Positions 35,322-43,568 of a DNA stretch of 64,000 bases are shown piece by piece (the first letter of the stretch is position 1; every line of letters begins with the position of its first letter). Under the pieces are notes generated by a model, which was not told where the DNA came from, made no database searches, and saw only the letters and a program-made list of their open reading frames with translations. The position numbers and the translations under genes are program-made. The stretch covers positions 124,001 through 188,000 of the forward strand of contig NZ_LMXN01000010.1 of NCBI RefSeq assembly GCF_001442615.1. Direction: 5' to 3'. Origin of the DNA: Algoriphagus resistens. GTDB lineage: Bacteria; Bacteroidota; Bacteroidia; Cytophagales; Cyclobacteriaceae.

Positions 35322-35400
35322 TACTGATCCCATAAAAGGAATCCAAAGCCCACCAGAACAATTACCACCCCTGTTGCAGGAGCTGGCCATTAAAATAATT

Positions 35401-35574
35401 TTATTTTAGTACTTGTCTGACACTGATTTGAAAACGTGAAGTCCAGTTATCCGGGTTATCAATCCGGTCATACCCCTCTTTCAAGTAAAGCAATACTATG
35501 CTTCCCTTATTAGAACGAGTATCTCCTGTTCTTTCAAAAAATACAATACCTACCCTAATATTTAGGATGCCACT
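35401..35574 (-). pseudogene. Possible 3' gene remnant (C-terminal fragment)
   Basis: A minus-strand frame without a start codon reads as 57 residues (includes VGIVFFERTGDTRSNKGS and WTSRFQISVRQVLK) and ends TAA. It resembles the end of a real protein, perhaps an outer-membrane one, but runs this long also arise by chance. It lies downstream of the FKBP gene, beyond a strong hairpin (35583-35609). Confidence 0.3.
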
Positions 35575-35582
35575 TTATGACA

Positions 35583-35609
35583 AATGCCCTATTCCAGGAA
35601 CAGGGCATT
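35583..35609 (-). terminator. Hairpin downstream of the FKBP gene
   Basis: AATGCCCTATTC (35583-35594) pairs with GAACAGGGCATT (35598-35609) over a 3-base loop with one wobble pair. It sits 8 bases past the FKBP stop. No clear T-tract follows on the minus strand, so termination is likely but not certain. Confidence 0.5.
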
Positions 35610-35617
35610 AAGTTAAT

Positions 35618-36133
35618 TTAATGATGATGGTGTCCATCCGGGCCATGTGCATGCCCATGCTCGAGTTCCACAGGCAGTGCATCGCGCACTGCAATAATTT
35701 TGCCTTCAAAGAACAAATCATATCCTGCCAGAGGAGGATTAAAATCCATATGAACGCCAGTGTAATCGATCTTGGTAATTTCTCCCCGAATCTGCCCTCC
35801 TTTAGTATCCTGCATAGGAATAACATTTCCGACCCGGAGTAAATCTTTATTTTTCTTTCCCTTTTCCTTGAAATTAGCCTTTGGAATTACGGTCTTTTTC
35901 TCCTCCATATAATCTCCATAGGCATCCTCAAACCCCAAAAGTGCGGAAAAACCATCTCCCGCAGATTTTCCCAGCAATGCCTCTTCGAATTTGGGAAACA
36001 CTTCTCCAGCGTTAAATAAAAAGTAGAAGGGTTTGTCCTCAGGCACAGATTCATAAGGAACCATTCCCGTCTCTCCATCATCTACTTTCAGGTCATAGCA
36101 TACCGCTACCACTTTGCCCTTTTCTACTTTCAT
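35618..36133 (-). CDS. SlyD-like FKBP-type peptidyl-prolyl isomerase with His-rich tail
   Basis: This 171-residue cytoplasmic protein matches the SlyD/FKBP family, which combines prolyl isomerase and chaperone activity. The FKBP part includes VVAVCYDLKVDDGETG, FYFLFNAGEVFPKFEEALLGKSAGD (a typical SlyD region) and the inserted flap IRGEITKIDYTGVHMDFNPPLAGYDLFFEGKI. The C-terminal tail EHGHAHGPDGHHHH is His-rich like that of SlyD, which binds nickel. Its start codon is formed by the right end of a type A repeat. A type B repeat follows in tandem. Confidence 0.93.
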   Translation of the reverse strand: MKVEKGKVVAVCYDLKVDDGETGMVPYESVPEDKPFYFLFNAGEVFPKFEEALLGKSAGDGFSALLGFEDAYGDYMEEKKTVIPKANFKEKGKKNKDLLRVGNVIPMQDTKGGQIRGEITKIDYTGVHMDFNPPLAGYDLFFEGKIIAVRDALPVELEHGHAHGPDGHHHH

Positions 36134-36223
36134 CTGTTTATAATTGTTTTAAATGGTCAGATGGAATCTCGCATGCATTATAATCATGCCAGTGTGTGAC
36201 GCTTGCGTCATGCTCGATTTCAT
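36134..36223 (-). repeat. Dispersed intergenic repeat, type A, copy 4
   Basis: Minus-strand reading opens ATGAAATCGAGCATGACGC-AA-GCGTCACACACTGG. It continues CATGATTATAATGCATGCGAGATTCCATCTGACC and ends AAAACAATTATAAACAG, directly before the FKBP ATG. The central stem TGACGC/GCGTCA is a perfect palindrome. Confidence 0.88.
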
Positions 36224-36327
36224 ATGATTATAATTGTTTTTTTAAGGTCACATGAAATCTTTGACGATTAAAATAATCATTGTCCTGCGTGTTATAATGA
36301 TGATTTTAATCGTGCCGGTTTCGTATA
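36223..36327 (-). repeat. Dispersed intergenic repeat, type B, copy 2
   Basis: Joined directly to type A copy 4. Minus-strand reading gives an 18-base near-perfect inverted repeat (ACGATTAAAATCATCATT / AATGATTATTTTAATCGT), then CAAAGATTTCATGTGACC and AACAATTATAATCATATG. The last three bases are also the first bases of the type A element. It ends 18 bases before the end of the Wzi gene. Confidence 0.82.
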
Positions 36328-36344
36328 ACTATCAAATCTAACCC

Positions 36345-38057
36345 CTATTGGAATATATAAGCTAATCCTACTTGGCCTACGAAGTTTTTTCTATCGTACC
36401 CGGGTACCACGTATTGGCCGGGGTCGTTTTCCAGATACCATTTATAGTTTAAGGTATTTACGTATTGCAAACGGGCATTCAGCAATACATTCCCAAACTT
36501 CCAATCCCCGATCAGGGATGGCACAAGATCCACATATTTATTTCTCAGATCCTTTGAAGCTTCGTATCTATAATAATAATAATCATTGTTATAGACAATC
36601 CGTTCCATTTGGAAGCCAATCCTATTCATATCATGGACCCAGGCAAATTCCAAAAAGATCACGTTGCTCCCTGGACCATTTCCTGCCCCCAGCACCTGGC
36701 CATTATGGGTATACCCGTCTACCACATGGCCGTGGATATACCAGGTATCCAGGTTCCTGATATCATCTCTTATTGTCTGTCCCGTTTGGGTCATTTCTGA
36801 GCTAAGCTGTAAATAATGTCCTGGTTTTTTCAGGCTCATTAAGTGGGAAAAACCAAACGTAAATGCACGTCCGGATTCAGGGGTACTTATAAAATCATTA
36901 AGCTTGCGGTCATTATCCCGTGTTCCATATTCACCATAAAATTCAAAGTGCCCCTCAGGGCTAAGCCATCTAAAAAATCCAGAACTAAATTGCTGTCTCT
37001 TTTCCTGAATAGGATCTACGATATTCTGGGCCTTTTTCCTGCCGTTGAAAACGGGAAGTACATCACCGATACCAGAGATATCATGCCGGTACATTTGGCT
37101 GGTGGATCCATACCCCAAAAAGAGTCCCGGCACCCATTTAGGCTGATAGGTCAGAACCAATCCAGATAAAAACCGCTTATTATCCTCAGGTTTTGGGATA
37201 AGCACATTGTTTTCCTGAATTCTGTAGTCAGGCCAAGGAGGAAGGAAGCCAGAGGATTTCAGGAAACCTCCGATCACTTGCCCTTCAAAAGATCCTATTT
37301 TCGTTTTTACCGGCTCCCGTGTATTTGCTGTAAAATGCACAAATCCCGGAGCATTATTACCTAGCAAAAGAGAGTTCCTTCTTCCAGGTCCCCACCAAAG
37401 ATTTTCTGATGACACCCCTATTGAGTACGCATTGAAATTAAAACGAATACTGGATTGTCCCAAGTATGCCTGTACGTATGAACTACTACCAAAGCGCTCC
37501 GGCATATCAATCCTGTTCATGTAGTCATAATAAAACAGAATACTTGACTGATGCTCGATCGGGAAACCTATGTAATCACTATTCTGGGCCATCAGCAGCT
37601 CAGGCTGAAACTGAACGCTCAGTGGCCCATACGATAAATACATTCCTGGGCTCAGAATTGTCTGTAGTCCACGGTTGGGGATAAAAGCGCCATCATTGAC
37701 ACCAAAAGCATACGTAGAGTTGTATTGAAATTTAGCGACTGCAGGCATCATCAAAAACTTCCCTTTATCGTCCTTACCAAAAAATGTATGCACAGTGGAC
37801 AAATCCATATCCACTACTGAACTATCCAGATCAAAACCATACTTGATCCCGAAAGCCGACACAGGATAAAGTGGCCTGATCATAAAAGAAGAAGCTGAGT
37901 CCACATTTCCAAGCAATTGCGCCCGTCTCAGGTAATCATCCAGCACAGGCGTACCCACGGGAACCGTCTGAGCCAATGAATAATTGTCCAACGATAGGAA
38001 TAGCAAAGCAGCCCCCAAAAAACAATTCAAAAATTTTCTTGTCTTCATCATTCTCAT
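36345..38057 (-). CDS. Capsule assembly Wzi family outer-membrane protein
   Basis: The 570-residue protein has a signal peptide (about 1-30, SLAQ) and a long beta-rich barrel. Regions such as VPVGTPVLDDYLRRAQLLG and GVSSENLWWGPGRRNSLLLGNNAPGF match the Wzi/capsule assembly family. In Escherichia coli Wzi is an outer-membrane lectin that holds capsular polysaccharide on the surface. Its start ATG overlaps the stop of the upstream lipoprotein gene by 4 bases (ATGA), so the two are translationally coupled. No capsule operon is adjacent, but wecB is divergent. Confidence 0.88.
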   Translation of the reverse strand: MRMMKTRKFLNCFLGAALLFLSLDNYSLAQTVPVGTPVLDDYLRRAQLLGNVDSASSFMIRPLYPVSAFGIKYGFDLDSSVVDMDLSTVHTFFGKDDKGKFLMMPAVAKFQYNSTYAFGVNDGAFIPNRGLQTILSPGMYLSYGPLSVQFQPELLMAQNSDYIGFPIEHQSSILFYYDYMNRIDMPERFGSSSYVQAYLGQSSIRFNFNAYSIGVSSENLWWGPGRRNSLLLGNNAPGFVHFTANTREPVKTKIGSFEGQVIGGFLKSSGFLPPWPDYRIQENNVLIPKPEDNKRFLSGLVLTYQPKWVPGLFLGYGSTSQMYRHDISGIGDVLPVFNGRKKAQNIVDPIQEKRQQFSSGFFRWLSPEGHFEFYGEYGTRDNDRKLNDFISTPESGRAFTFGFSHLMSLKKPGHYLQLSSEMTQTGQTIRDDIRNLDTWYIHGHVVDGYTHNGQVLGAGNGPGSNVIFLEFAWVHDMNRIGFQMERIVYNNDYYYYRYEASKDLRNKYVDLVPSLIGDWKFGNVLLNARLQYVNTLNYKWYLENDPGQYVVPGYDRKNFVGQVGLAYIFQ

Positions 38058-38722
38058 TTCACGGTAAGGGCATCAACGGTTATTCCTGCAAGAGACCAGG
38101 ATTCATCACAAAATGGATCAGGAGAATTCGAGGCCACAAGATCTGAATTCATATAAATCCGGGCAATTGAACTACTGTGTTCGATTAGTTTTGAAAACCT
38201 GTACCGGGTAGTAAAATTGGGTGTGGCTCCGAAAAGGCAACGTCCGGGTATATCCGTTTGAATTGCACCTGTTTTCGGTCTGTTTGTTTTTGAAAATGTA
38301 TCCGGAAACGACTGATATAGGCAATAAGTAGATTCGCAGGGAGTATTAGAAAATGTAGTTCTGAAAATCTCTTCATTGTCCACTCCAAAAAACCATTGAT
38401 CCGGGCCACTTACTCCATCTGAAGTATTACCATCCCAGCTATCATGGATCAAAATCTCAAACGTAATTCTAAGTAGATTATGTGGCGGCAAATTGGATAA
38501 ATTGACTGCAACTTCCTCATTATGATAATACCCCACGACCGTATCATTTTCAAAAATTACCAGCCTCGCGTTTTCAAATCCTGCCAGATCCAAATCAGAG
38601 AACTCATTGGTATAGGCAACCACATCGGATTCTAACGTATCTGCACAGGAGAAAAATAAAACTACGGCCACGAGTAGCAAAAGAGATTTTACTCCCTTAG
38701 ACCAAATATTGCAATCCATCAA
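38054..38722 (-). CDS. Lipoprotein of unknown function upstream of the Wzi gene
   Basis: The 222-residue protein has a lipoprotein signal (lipobox FFSC, Cys26) and a mature beta-rich domain with several paired Cys residues (ESTYCLYQSF; PDPFCDESWS). It has no recognised domain. It is the first gene of a two-gene operon with the Wzi-like protein (4-base overlap), so a role at the cell surface in polysaccharide handling is plausible but inferred from position only. Confidence 0.78.
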   Translation of the reverse strand: MMDCNIWSKGVKSLLLLVAVVLFFSCADTLESDVVAYTNEFSDLDLAGFENARLVIFENDTVVGYYHNEEVAVNLSNLPPHNLLRITFEILIHDSWDGNTSDGVSGPDQWFFGVDNEEIFRTTFSNTPCESTYCLYQSFPDTFSKTNRPKTGAIQTDIPGRCLFGATPNFTTRYRFSKLIEHSSSIARIYMNSDLVASNSPDPFCDESWSLAGITVDALTVK

Positions 38723-38856
38723 ATTCAGTTAGTTAAGAAAATATAACGCTGCAAAGAAACAAAAAAGGAGCCAAAACAGGCTCACTAAAAGAACGGTATT
38801 TTAAACCAATGCCTCCAAAAGGATTTACTATTTTTGGGATGAATAAAAAAAATGCA

Positions 38857-39957
38857 ATGGCTACTTTTACAATAGTCGCAGGTGCACGGCCCAATTTCAT
38901 GAAAATTGCACCAATCATCCATCAGTTTATCAAAAAACAAGAGCAAGGCATTGAAGTCAATTATCGGTTAGTCCACACCGGACAGCATTACGATAAAAAA
39001 ATGTCCGGAGACTTTTTTGAGCAACTTAATATCCCAGAGCCACATGCCAACCTTGGTGGGGGTGGTGGTACCCAAGCTGAACAAACTGCCGCAATTATGG
39101 TCGCTTTTGAAAAAGAATTGCTGGAAAACCGTCCTGATCTAGTGTTGGTAGTAGGGGATGTCACCAGTACACTTGCCTGCTCGATTGCTGCCAAAAAACT
39201 TCAAATAGATGTCGGTCATGTGGAAGGTGGAATCCGGTCAGGAGACCTTGGCATGCCAGAAGAAATCAACCGGATGGTAACAGACAGCATTACAGACCAC
39301 TTCTTCACTACCTCAGAAATTGCCAATAACAATCTGCGGAAAAGTGGCTTCCCTGAGGAAAACATCCACTACGTGGGGAATACTATGATAGACACGCTGA
39401 TGGCTCAAATGCCAAGGTTTCAAAAACCCGAGGGAGAATTATTCAGCACACTTGAATCAGGGCAATACTTTGTCATGACGATGCACCGCCCTGCAAATGT
39501 CGATCAGGAGCATAAACTGAAAGCCATGATCGAGGCAATATTGGAAGGCACACAAGGTCTTCCCATCCTATTTCCGGTTCATCCGAGAACAGCCAAAAAT
39601 CTTCAATCCCTCGGAATTGAAGCCCCAAACCTGCATATGAGTGATCCATTGGGTTATCTGGAATTCAACTACCTGGTCAAAAATGCCAAAGGGGTAATTA
39701 CTGATTCTGGGGGAATTACCGAAGAAGCATCGGTAATGAATGTGCCATGTATCACGCTGCGCGATACTACTGAACGGGCAGAAACTATCCATCTGGGTAC
39801 CAATGAGCTTGCAGGGACAGACCCCACCAAACTTAGGCCCTATTTGGAAAAAATCATGAAAGGCGAGTGGAAACAATACCAAGGTATCCCGCTTTGGGAT
39901 GGAAAAACAGCAGAACGCATCGTAAGTATTCTTATTGATTCTTATCCTGCGAGCTAA
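38857..39957 (+). CDS. wecB: UDP-N-acetylglucosamine 2-epimerase (non-hydrolysing)
   Basis: WecB interconverts UDP-GlcNAc and UDP-ManNAc, which supply surface polysaccharides. The protein (about 366 residues) shows TIVAGARPNFMKIAP at the N-terminus, HTGQHYDKKMSGDFFE, VGHVEGGIRSGDLGMPEEINR and the C-terminal GVITDSGGITEEASVMNVPCITLRDTTERAET. ATG 38857 is chosen because family members start just before TIVAGARPN; ATG 38839 and 38809 are alternatives. A TATTTTTG close to the -7 consensus lies at 38829-38836. The cupin gene begins 1 base after the stop. Confidence 0.95.
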   Translation: MATFTIVAGARPNFMKIAPIIHQFIKKQEQGIEVNYRLVHTGQHYDKKMSGDFFEQLNIPEPHANLGGGGGTQAEQTAAIMVAFEKELLENRPDLVLVVGDVTSTLACSIAAKKLQIDVGHVEGGIRSGDLGMPEEINRMVTDSITDHFFTTSEIANNNLRKSGFPEENIHYVGNTMIDTLMAQMPRFQKPEGELFSTLESGQYFVMTMHRPANVDQEHKLKAMIEAILEGTQGLPILFPVHPRTAKNLQSLGIEAPNLHMSDPLGYLEFNYLVKNAKGVITDSGGITEEASVMNVPCITLRDTTERAETIHLGTNELAGTDPTKLRPYLEKIMKGEWKQYQGIPLWDGKTAERIVSILIDSYPAS

Positions 39958-39958
39958 G

Positions 39959-40447
39959 ATGGAAGCAAAAGAAAGAATAGCGTTTTTGGTAGAAAAACTA
40001 CAGCTTATACCACATCCAGAGGGTGGATATTATTCTGAAACCTATAGATCTGATGCTTTGGTTGGTACAGATTCAGGCCAACGAAACCTAAGCACTGCCA
40101 TCTATTTTCTCCTTACCTCAGAAAGCGTATCAAAATTCCATCGTATTAAAAGCGATGAATTGTGGTTTTTTCATGAAGGAAGTACGCTTACCGTCCATAC
40201 ATTGGGTGAACTAGGCCATCAACAGCTTTCGCTAGGATACCCATCAAATAAGAATAAGTCAGTTGCCCAACAGTTGGTGCCCGCCAATACGATCTTTGGA
40301 AGCACCGTAGATGAGCCAGACAGCTATGCGTTGGTTTCCTGCGTAGTGTCTCCAGGTTTTGATTTTAAAGATTTTGAACTTTTCAGTGAGACAACTCTTC
40401 TCAAAGACTTCCCTGAATCTTCTAACATCATCAAAAAATTGACATGA
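39959..40447 (+). CDS. DUF985 cupin-domain protein
   Basis: The 162-residue protein matches the DUF985 cupins. The family markers are LIPHPEGGYYSETYRS, STAIYFLLTSESVSKFHRIKSDELWFFHEGSTLTVH and FDFKDFELF. These single-domain beta-barrels bind a small ligand or sugar nucleotide in other cases and are often annotated as cupin superfamily without function. It starts 1 base after the wecB stop, so the two are co-expressed. Its stop codon TGA is shared with the first bases of a type A repeat. Confidence 0.88.
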   Translation: MEAKERIAFLVEKLQLIPHPEGGYYSETYRSDALVGTDSGQRNLSTAIYFLLTSESVSKFHRIKSDELWFFHEGSTLTVHTLGELGHQQLSLGYPSNKNKSVAQQLVPANTIFGSTVDEPDSYALVSCVVSPGFDFKDFELFSETTLLKDFPESSNIIKKLT

Positions 40448-40535
40448 AACCGAGCAGGTTGCAGGCAGCAAACGGACAGATGATTAGCCAAAATGCAAGA
40501 TTCCATCTGAACATGTTAAAACAATTATAAACACA
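40443..40535 (+). repeat. Dispersed intergenic repeat, type A, copy 5
   Basis: Begins CATGAAACCGAGCAGG, overlapping the cupin stop codon. It continues GTTGCAGGCAGCAAACGG, ACAGATGATTAG, AATGCAAGATTCCATCTGAAC and ends AACAATTATAAACACATG. A terminator hairpin follows at once. This is a more diverged copy. Confidence 0.7.
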
Positions 40536-40537
40536 TG

Positions 40538-40565
40538 AAAAAGGCTCCGCGTGGGAGCCTTTTTC
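40538..40565. terminator. Bidirectional terminator after wecB-cupin and the TonB receptor
   Basis: AAAAAGGCTCC (40538-40548) pairs with GGAGCCTTTTT (40554-40564) over a 5-base loop. It lies between the plus-strand wecB operon and the minus-strand TonB receptor gene. Confidence 0.88.
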
Positions 40566-40582
40566 ATTGTGAAGGTTGTGCT

Positions 40583-43486
40583 TTAGAATGAGAAGGAAAC
40601 TCTCATATTAATTTTTGTCCCTGGAGAAAGACTGCTGAAGATCTGATCTTCTGCCTCGTATGATTTATACACATACTCCTTTTTAGAATTCAGGATATTC
40701 TGAACACCAACACCAGCCTGGATACGCTCATCTGCGCCAAAGGTCTTGTTAATGTTCAAGTTCAAGCTATTGAAAGGGACTGAATAGGTATCCGTTCTGT
40801 TACCAAAACCTACGTATTGCAGGGATGATCCCTGTACATTGTAGAATACACCGGCTTCCCAGCCTGTAGTAAAAGAGTTATAGCTCAATCCTGTATTGAT
40901 CAGGTACGGAGCCTGACCAGCCATATCACGGGTGTTCTCGATATCCTGCCCTTCTCTGGCGCTAAGTTGTCTTGACCTATATTCTGACTCGGACATTTCA
41001 ATCTGCGACTTTGTAATTGTCACATTGGTATTCCAGCTGAAATTCTCAAAACTAGGAGCAATAAATTTCAGCGACCTTCTGAATTCCAATTCCAAACCTG
41101 CCACCGTTCCGTCACCTACGTTTCTTGGCTGGAAAGTGCCTGGATCTGCAAGAAACTGAACCATTTCGATAGGCTTCTCAAATGTTTTATAGAAAGCACT
41201 TACAGAAAGCATTTGCCCTTTGTCCTGGAAAGCTTCCCATCTCAAATCAAAGTTATTCACATGGGTAGAAACTAAGTTGCCATCCCAAAGAACCTCTGTA
41301 CCTCCATTGGTAGTCTCCGGATAAAGCCCTCCGATGAAAGTTCTGCCTGTGATCGGGTCAAGGATTTCAGCGTAAGAAAGTTCCTTGAAAGAAGGCCTTG
41401 CAATAGTTCTGGAAGCGGAAGCACGAAGATTTTGATTTTCTTTCAGGTTGAAAATCAAGTTGACGGTAGGAAAGAAATCCATGTCATCCAACACTTCTAC
41501 CAAATCATAATCGATCGTACCAGTTTGGTTAGTTCCTGTGTAATACTGGTTGAATTTCTCTACTCTCAAGCCGACAATAGCTTTCAACTTCTCAGTAGGG
41601 TTTGCCTCCAAAGAAGCATAACCTGCCATGTTGGTAGCAATAGAGTTGTACGCATTGGCATTGATAGGAATGAAATCTGCGTTGTACCTTACCCCATTTC
41701 TATTATCGGCAGAGAAAAGGTTTTCGTCAAGTAAAATCTGGTTTGGATCTCCGGTGAATTCAGTGTTTCCTGTGGCAAACTGAAAGCTTTGAATATTAAA
41801 ATCACGTTGTTTGAACACATAATTCCCTCCAAATTTCACTTTGCCCTGTCTGGAGAAAAGTGTCAGGTTTTTGGAAATATCCCCTTTGGCAACAATGCTG
41901 TATTCTTCCAGGTCTCTCCATATTCTAGCTGGCAGACCAACTTCTGTAGAGATGGTATTTGTAGGCTCCCTGAATCTGGTAAACCTGATATCCGGATCAG
42001 CTATAGTTGATCTGGTCGGGGCCACTTTCCAATTGATTTCCCACTCATTTCCGTTGAGGTAATGGGTACCTGCCAGTAAGATGCTTGTCAAACCTCTTTG
42101 GCTGTATTCCAGGTTATACTGCTTTGCTTCGAAGTTTGCTCCCAGGTTGGTGTTGATAAAATTAAATTCACCGGCTTTTGATTCTCCGTTTTGCAGGTGC
42201 ATCAGGTTTAATTTGAATTTGGAATGATCCGTTTTCAAAGCGATGCCGGCAAGTCCCCCCAGTAGTACATTGTTCACCCCGAAGTCACCTCGCTGTCTTT
42301 CCAATGGCTCCAGTTCGGTCTGGTCCGCTTCCCTAGGCTTAGCATACAGGTTGTATTCCGCATCCTGATAAAATTCCGTCTCGTTCTTATAGGTCAGGGC
42401 GAAGTTATAGCCCCAAGTTGCTTTTGGTCTGGCAAATTGATTTCCCATAGAAAAGCTAACCCCAACGTCCATTAAGCTATTAGCTCTATAACCACCTAAT
42501 GTTTTATTGAAGTCCCCAAGAATCTGCTGGTACTCTAATCCTTTTGGACCATTCGGGTTACCCACTGCATCGCCATACTGGGGGATGTCGGTTCTCCCAT
42601 CAGTAGGAATTGCTCTTGTACCATCATCAAAACCTAAAAAGTCTGTATTTCCACCATCATATTTGAGGAAGTTTGAATTGAAGTGCATCGAAGGATTGAT
42701 GCCACCACTGAGGCTCAAACGCATGGATTTTTCTTCAGGAAAATCTTTTGTCTCTATGTCTACCACACCACCGGTGAAATCCGCCGGTAAGTCTGCGGTG
42801 AAAGATTTTGAAACGATGATGTTGTCGATCACATTGGTAGGGAATATATCCATCTGGATCGTATTTCTATCCGGATCAAGGCCTGGAATATCGACGCCGT
42901 TTAAAACAGTTTTGGTGTATCTGTCTCCCAGCCCTCTAACATAGATGTATTTACCACCTTCGATGGATACACCCGTTACGCGCTTTACAGCGGATGCAGC
43001 ATCCCCATCACCGATCTGGCGGAAAGTGCTCGCTGAAATACCGTCGATTAGGTTGGCGGCATTTCTTTTTACAGAAAGAAGTGCAGACTCAGTAGTTCTA
43101 ATGGCCGAAGCAGATACGGTAACACCCTCAAGATCAGAAGCCTCCTCAGCCATCAACAGATCACTGATTACATTCACCTCCCCAGCTTTAACAGCTACTT
43201 CAGTAAGGTTGATGGAAGAATAAGAAATGTAAGAAACCTGCAGGGTATAGGTACCTGGGGCAACTTGGATTTCAAACTTACCATCGAAATCTGTTACTGC
43301 GCCGGTAGATGTTTCTTTCACCAGGACTGAAACACCATAGAGTGGTTCTCCCGTGGCTTCCTCGAAGATCGTACCGCGAATAGTACCATTTTGGGCAAAT
43401 GCGAAACCTGCAAATACCTGTGAAAGCACCAGCAGAAGTAAAACCAGGAATCCCTTCATTAGCGGATTAGTAGATTGATTGTTCAT
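40583..43486 (-). CDS. TonB-dependent outer-membrane receptor
   Basis: The 967-residue protein has a signal peptide (about 1-31, AFAQ), a carboxypeptidase-regulatory-like domain (about 35-120, GTIRGTIFEEATGEPLYGVSVLV), a plug domain and a 22-stranded barrel ending in Phe (MRVSFSF). Such receptors import siderophores, vitamins or glycans with energy from TonB. The preceding gene on the same strand encodes a beta-helix lipoprotein, separated by an intercistronic hairpin (43509-43552). The pair may work as receptor and surface partner; the substrate is unknown. Confidence 0.94.
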   Translation of the reverse strand: MNNQSTNPLMKGFLVLLLLVLSQVFAGFAFAQNGTIRGTIFEEATGEPLYGVSVLVKETSTGAVTDFDGKFEIQVAPGTYTLQVSYISYSSINLTEVAVKAGEVNVISDLLMAEEASDLEGVTVSASAIRTTESALLSVKRNAANLIDGISASTFRQIGDGDAASAVKRVTGVSIEGGKYIYVRGLGDRYTKTVLNGVDIPGLDPDRNTIQMDIFPTNVIDNIIVSKSFTADLPADFTGGVVDIETKDFPEEKSMRLSLSGGINPSMHFNSNFLKYDGGNTDFLGFDDGTRAIPTDGRTDIPQYGDAVGNPNGPKGLEYQQILGDFNKTLGGYRANSLMDVGVSFSMGNQFARPKATWGYNFALTYKNETEFYQDAEYNLYAKPREADQTELEPLERQRGDFGVNNVLLGGLAGIALKTDHSKFKLNLMHLQNGESKAGEFNFINTNLGANFEAKQYNLEYSQRGLTSILLAGTHYLNGNEWEINWKVAPTRSTIADPDIRFTRFREPTNTISTEVGLPARIWRDLEEYSIVAKGDISKNLTLFSRQGKVKFGGNYVFKQRDFNIQSFQFATGNTEFTGDPNQILLDENLFSADNRNGVRYNADFIPINANAYNSIATNMAGYASLEANPTEKLKAIVGLRVEKFNQYYTGTNQTGTIDYDLVEVLDDMDFFPTVNLIFNLKENQNLRASASRTIARPSFKELSYAEILDPITGRTFIGGLYPETTNGGTEVLWDGNLVSTHVNNFDLRWEAFQDKGQMLSVSAFYKTFEKPIEMVQFLADPGTFQPRNVGDGTVAGLELEFRRSLKFIAPSFENFSWNTNVTITKSQIEMSESEYRSRQLSAREGQDIENTRDMAGQAPYLINTGLSYNSFTTGWEAGVFYNVQGSSLQYVGFGNRTDTYSVPFNSLNLNINKTFGADERIQAGVGVQNILNSKKEYVYKSYEAEDQIFSSLSPGTKINMRVSFSF

Positions 43487-43508
43487 ACAGCAATTTTTAA
43501 ATACTTAA

Positions 43509-43552
43509 AAAGAAGGAAGAAAGTAACCTTGCAAGTCCCTCCTTCCTTCTTT
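43509..43552 (-). terminator. Intercistronic hairpin between the beta-helix lipoprotein and TonB receptor genes
   Basis: AAAGAAGGAAG (43509-43519) pairs with CTTCCTTCTTT (43542-43552). On the minus strand the stem is followed by a short T run. It may reduce transcription into the TonB gene or stabilise the upstream mRNA. Confidence 0.6.
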
Positions 43553-43568
43553 GAAAAGTGTGTGATTA

